Shown: positions 32,698-32,975 of the stretch, piece after piece
How positions within the stretch are numbered: the stretch's first letter is position 1
Layout: every line of letters begins with the position of its first letter
Assembly: GCA_019239775.1 (NCBI GenBank)
Contig: JAFAZN010000018.1
Span: 1-32,975, forward strand
Source of the DNA: Chloroflexota bacterium
Lineage (GTDB): Bacteria > Chloroflexota > UBA6077 > CF-72
Length of the DNA stretch: 32,975 nt
Reading direction: 5' to 3'
The notes under the pieces: generated by a model
What the model was told of the DNA's origin: nothing
The model's input: the letters and a program-made list of their open reading frames with translations, nothing else
Database searches by the model: none
Position numbers and translations under genes: made by a program

Positions 32698-32975
32698 ATG
32701 TTTTCCCGTCGTGTTTCCATCGCGTTTGCCGCGCTCGTCGTCGGTGGTTTGCTTACAAGCGGAACGGTGGCCGCTGAAACCCCCGACCACGATGACAGCG
32801 CCAATTTGCACGCGATTTCCTTCCCAACCGACCAGCGCTTCACCCAGTTGCTGGGCATCAACGACCACGGCATCATCGCCGGCTATCACGGCGACGAAAA
32901 TACCGAGATGACGCCGAACCAGGGCTTCACGCTCCAGATCGACGACAACCGCAACAACTTCACCCCCGAAAACTA
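32698..32975 (+). CDS. Secreted protein with HAF-like repeat, 3' truncated by window end
   Basis: The first 92 residues of a gene that continues past the window. A signal peptide (about residues 1-26: RRVSIAFAALVVGGLLTSGT, then VAAE) is followed by FPTDQRFTQLLGINDHGIIAGYHGD, which resembles the GIN..G.I.GY pattern of HAF-type extracellular repeats. ATG at 32698 follows AAGGGA at about ten bases. The preceding 88-bp gap has a GGGG-to-CCCC mini-dyad near 32611-32622 and no clear promoter. Function is unknown. Confidence 0.65.
   Translation, partial: MFSRRVSIAFAALVVGGLLTSGTVAAETPDHDDSANLHAISFPTDQRFTQLLGINDHGIIAGYHGDENTEMTPNQGFTLQIDDNRNNFTPEN

Overview
This is a GC-rich, densely packed bacterial chromosome segment. 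Many start codons are GTG or TTG, and adjacent genes often overlap by the 4 bases ATGA or GTGA. The gene set (an Act-type alternative complex III operon running into a caa3 cytochrome oxidase, a Gly-rich PadR regulator, a VC0807-type membrane protein, a DUF2171-like protein, many orphan regulators) fits an aerobic Chloroflexota-like organism best. No rRNA or other strict marker gene is present, so the phylum is an inference.

Layout. Positions 1-2855 hold a short tandem repeat, an FAD oxidoreductase coupled to a cupin, a DUF2171-like protein and a NodB-fold secreted protein whose metal site looks dismantled. Positions 2890-6150 hold a PadR regulator with a clear promoter and twin operator, a YqgE protein, a double Crp/Fnr-type regulator (possibly two genes fused by a frameshift) and the oxidase assembly factor ctaG, which is convergent with and overlaps the regulator. 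Positions 6255-18680 are one long plus-strand respiratory operon: actABCDEF, a conserved membrane protein of unknown role, a SCO-type copper chaperone, and coxB, coxA, coxC, coxD. It would carry electrons from quinol through complex III to oxygen. Positions 18709-21455 hold a zinc alcohol dehydrogenase, a VC0807-type protein, a glyoxalase-fold protein and a NUDIX hydrolase. Then come a cluster of three abutting perfect or near-perfect palindromes, a tRNA with anticodon CAT and a single-domain response regulator. Positions 22357-27098 (minus strand) form a four-gene operon: DHA2-type exporter, MerR regulator, DUF5655-like protein and a secreted phosphoesterase, behind a MerR-type promoter with a 19-bp spacer. 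Positions 27157-32975 hold a stand-alone tRNA-binding domain protein, a prolyl oligopeptidase with a ModA-like lipoprotein, a D-2-hydroxyacid dehydrogenase, an alpha/beta hydrolase, and the start of a secreted protein cut by the window edge.

The most unusual content is the repeat material. A roughly 120-bp dispersed element with a long hairpin occurs twice in opposite orientation. One copy fills the gap between two convergent genes. The other sits in frame a few bases after the start codon of the SCO gene and separates its Shine-Dalgarno sequence and start from its signal peptide. A GC-rich hairpin likewise sits directly after the actB start codon. A 63-bp tandem duplication that behaves like coding sequence lies in a possible 55-residue gene between actB and actC. 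The triple palindrome at 21596-21667 has an exact 24-bp period, a CATG at each centre and different arms that each keep self-complementarity.
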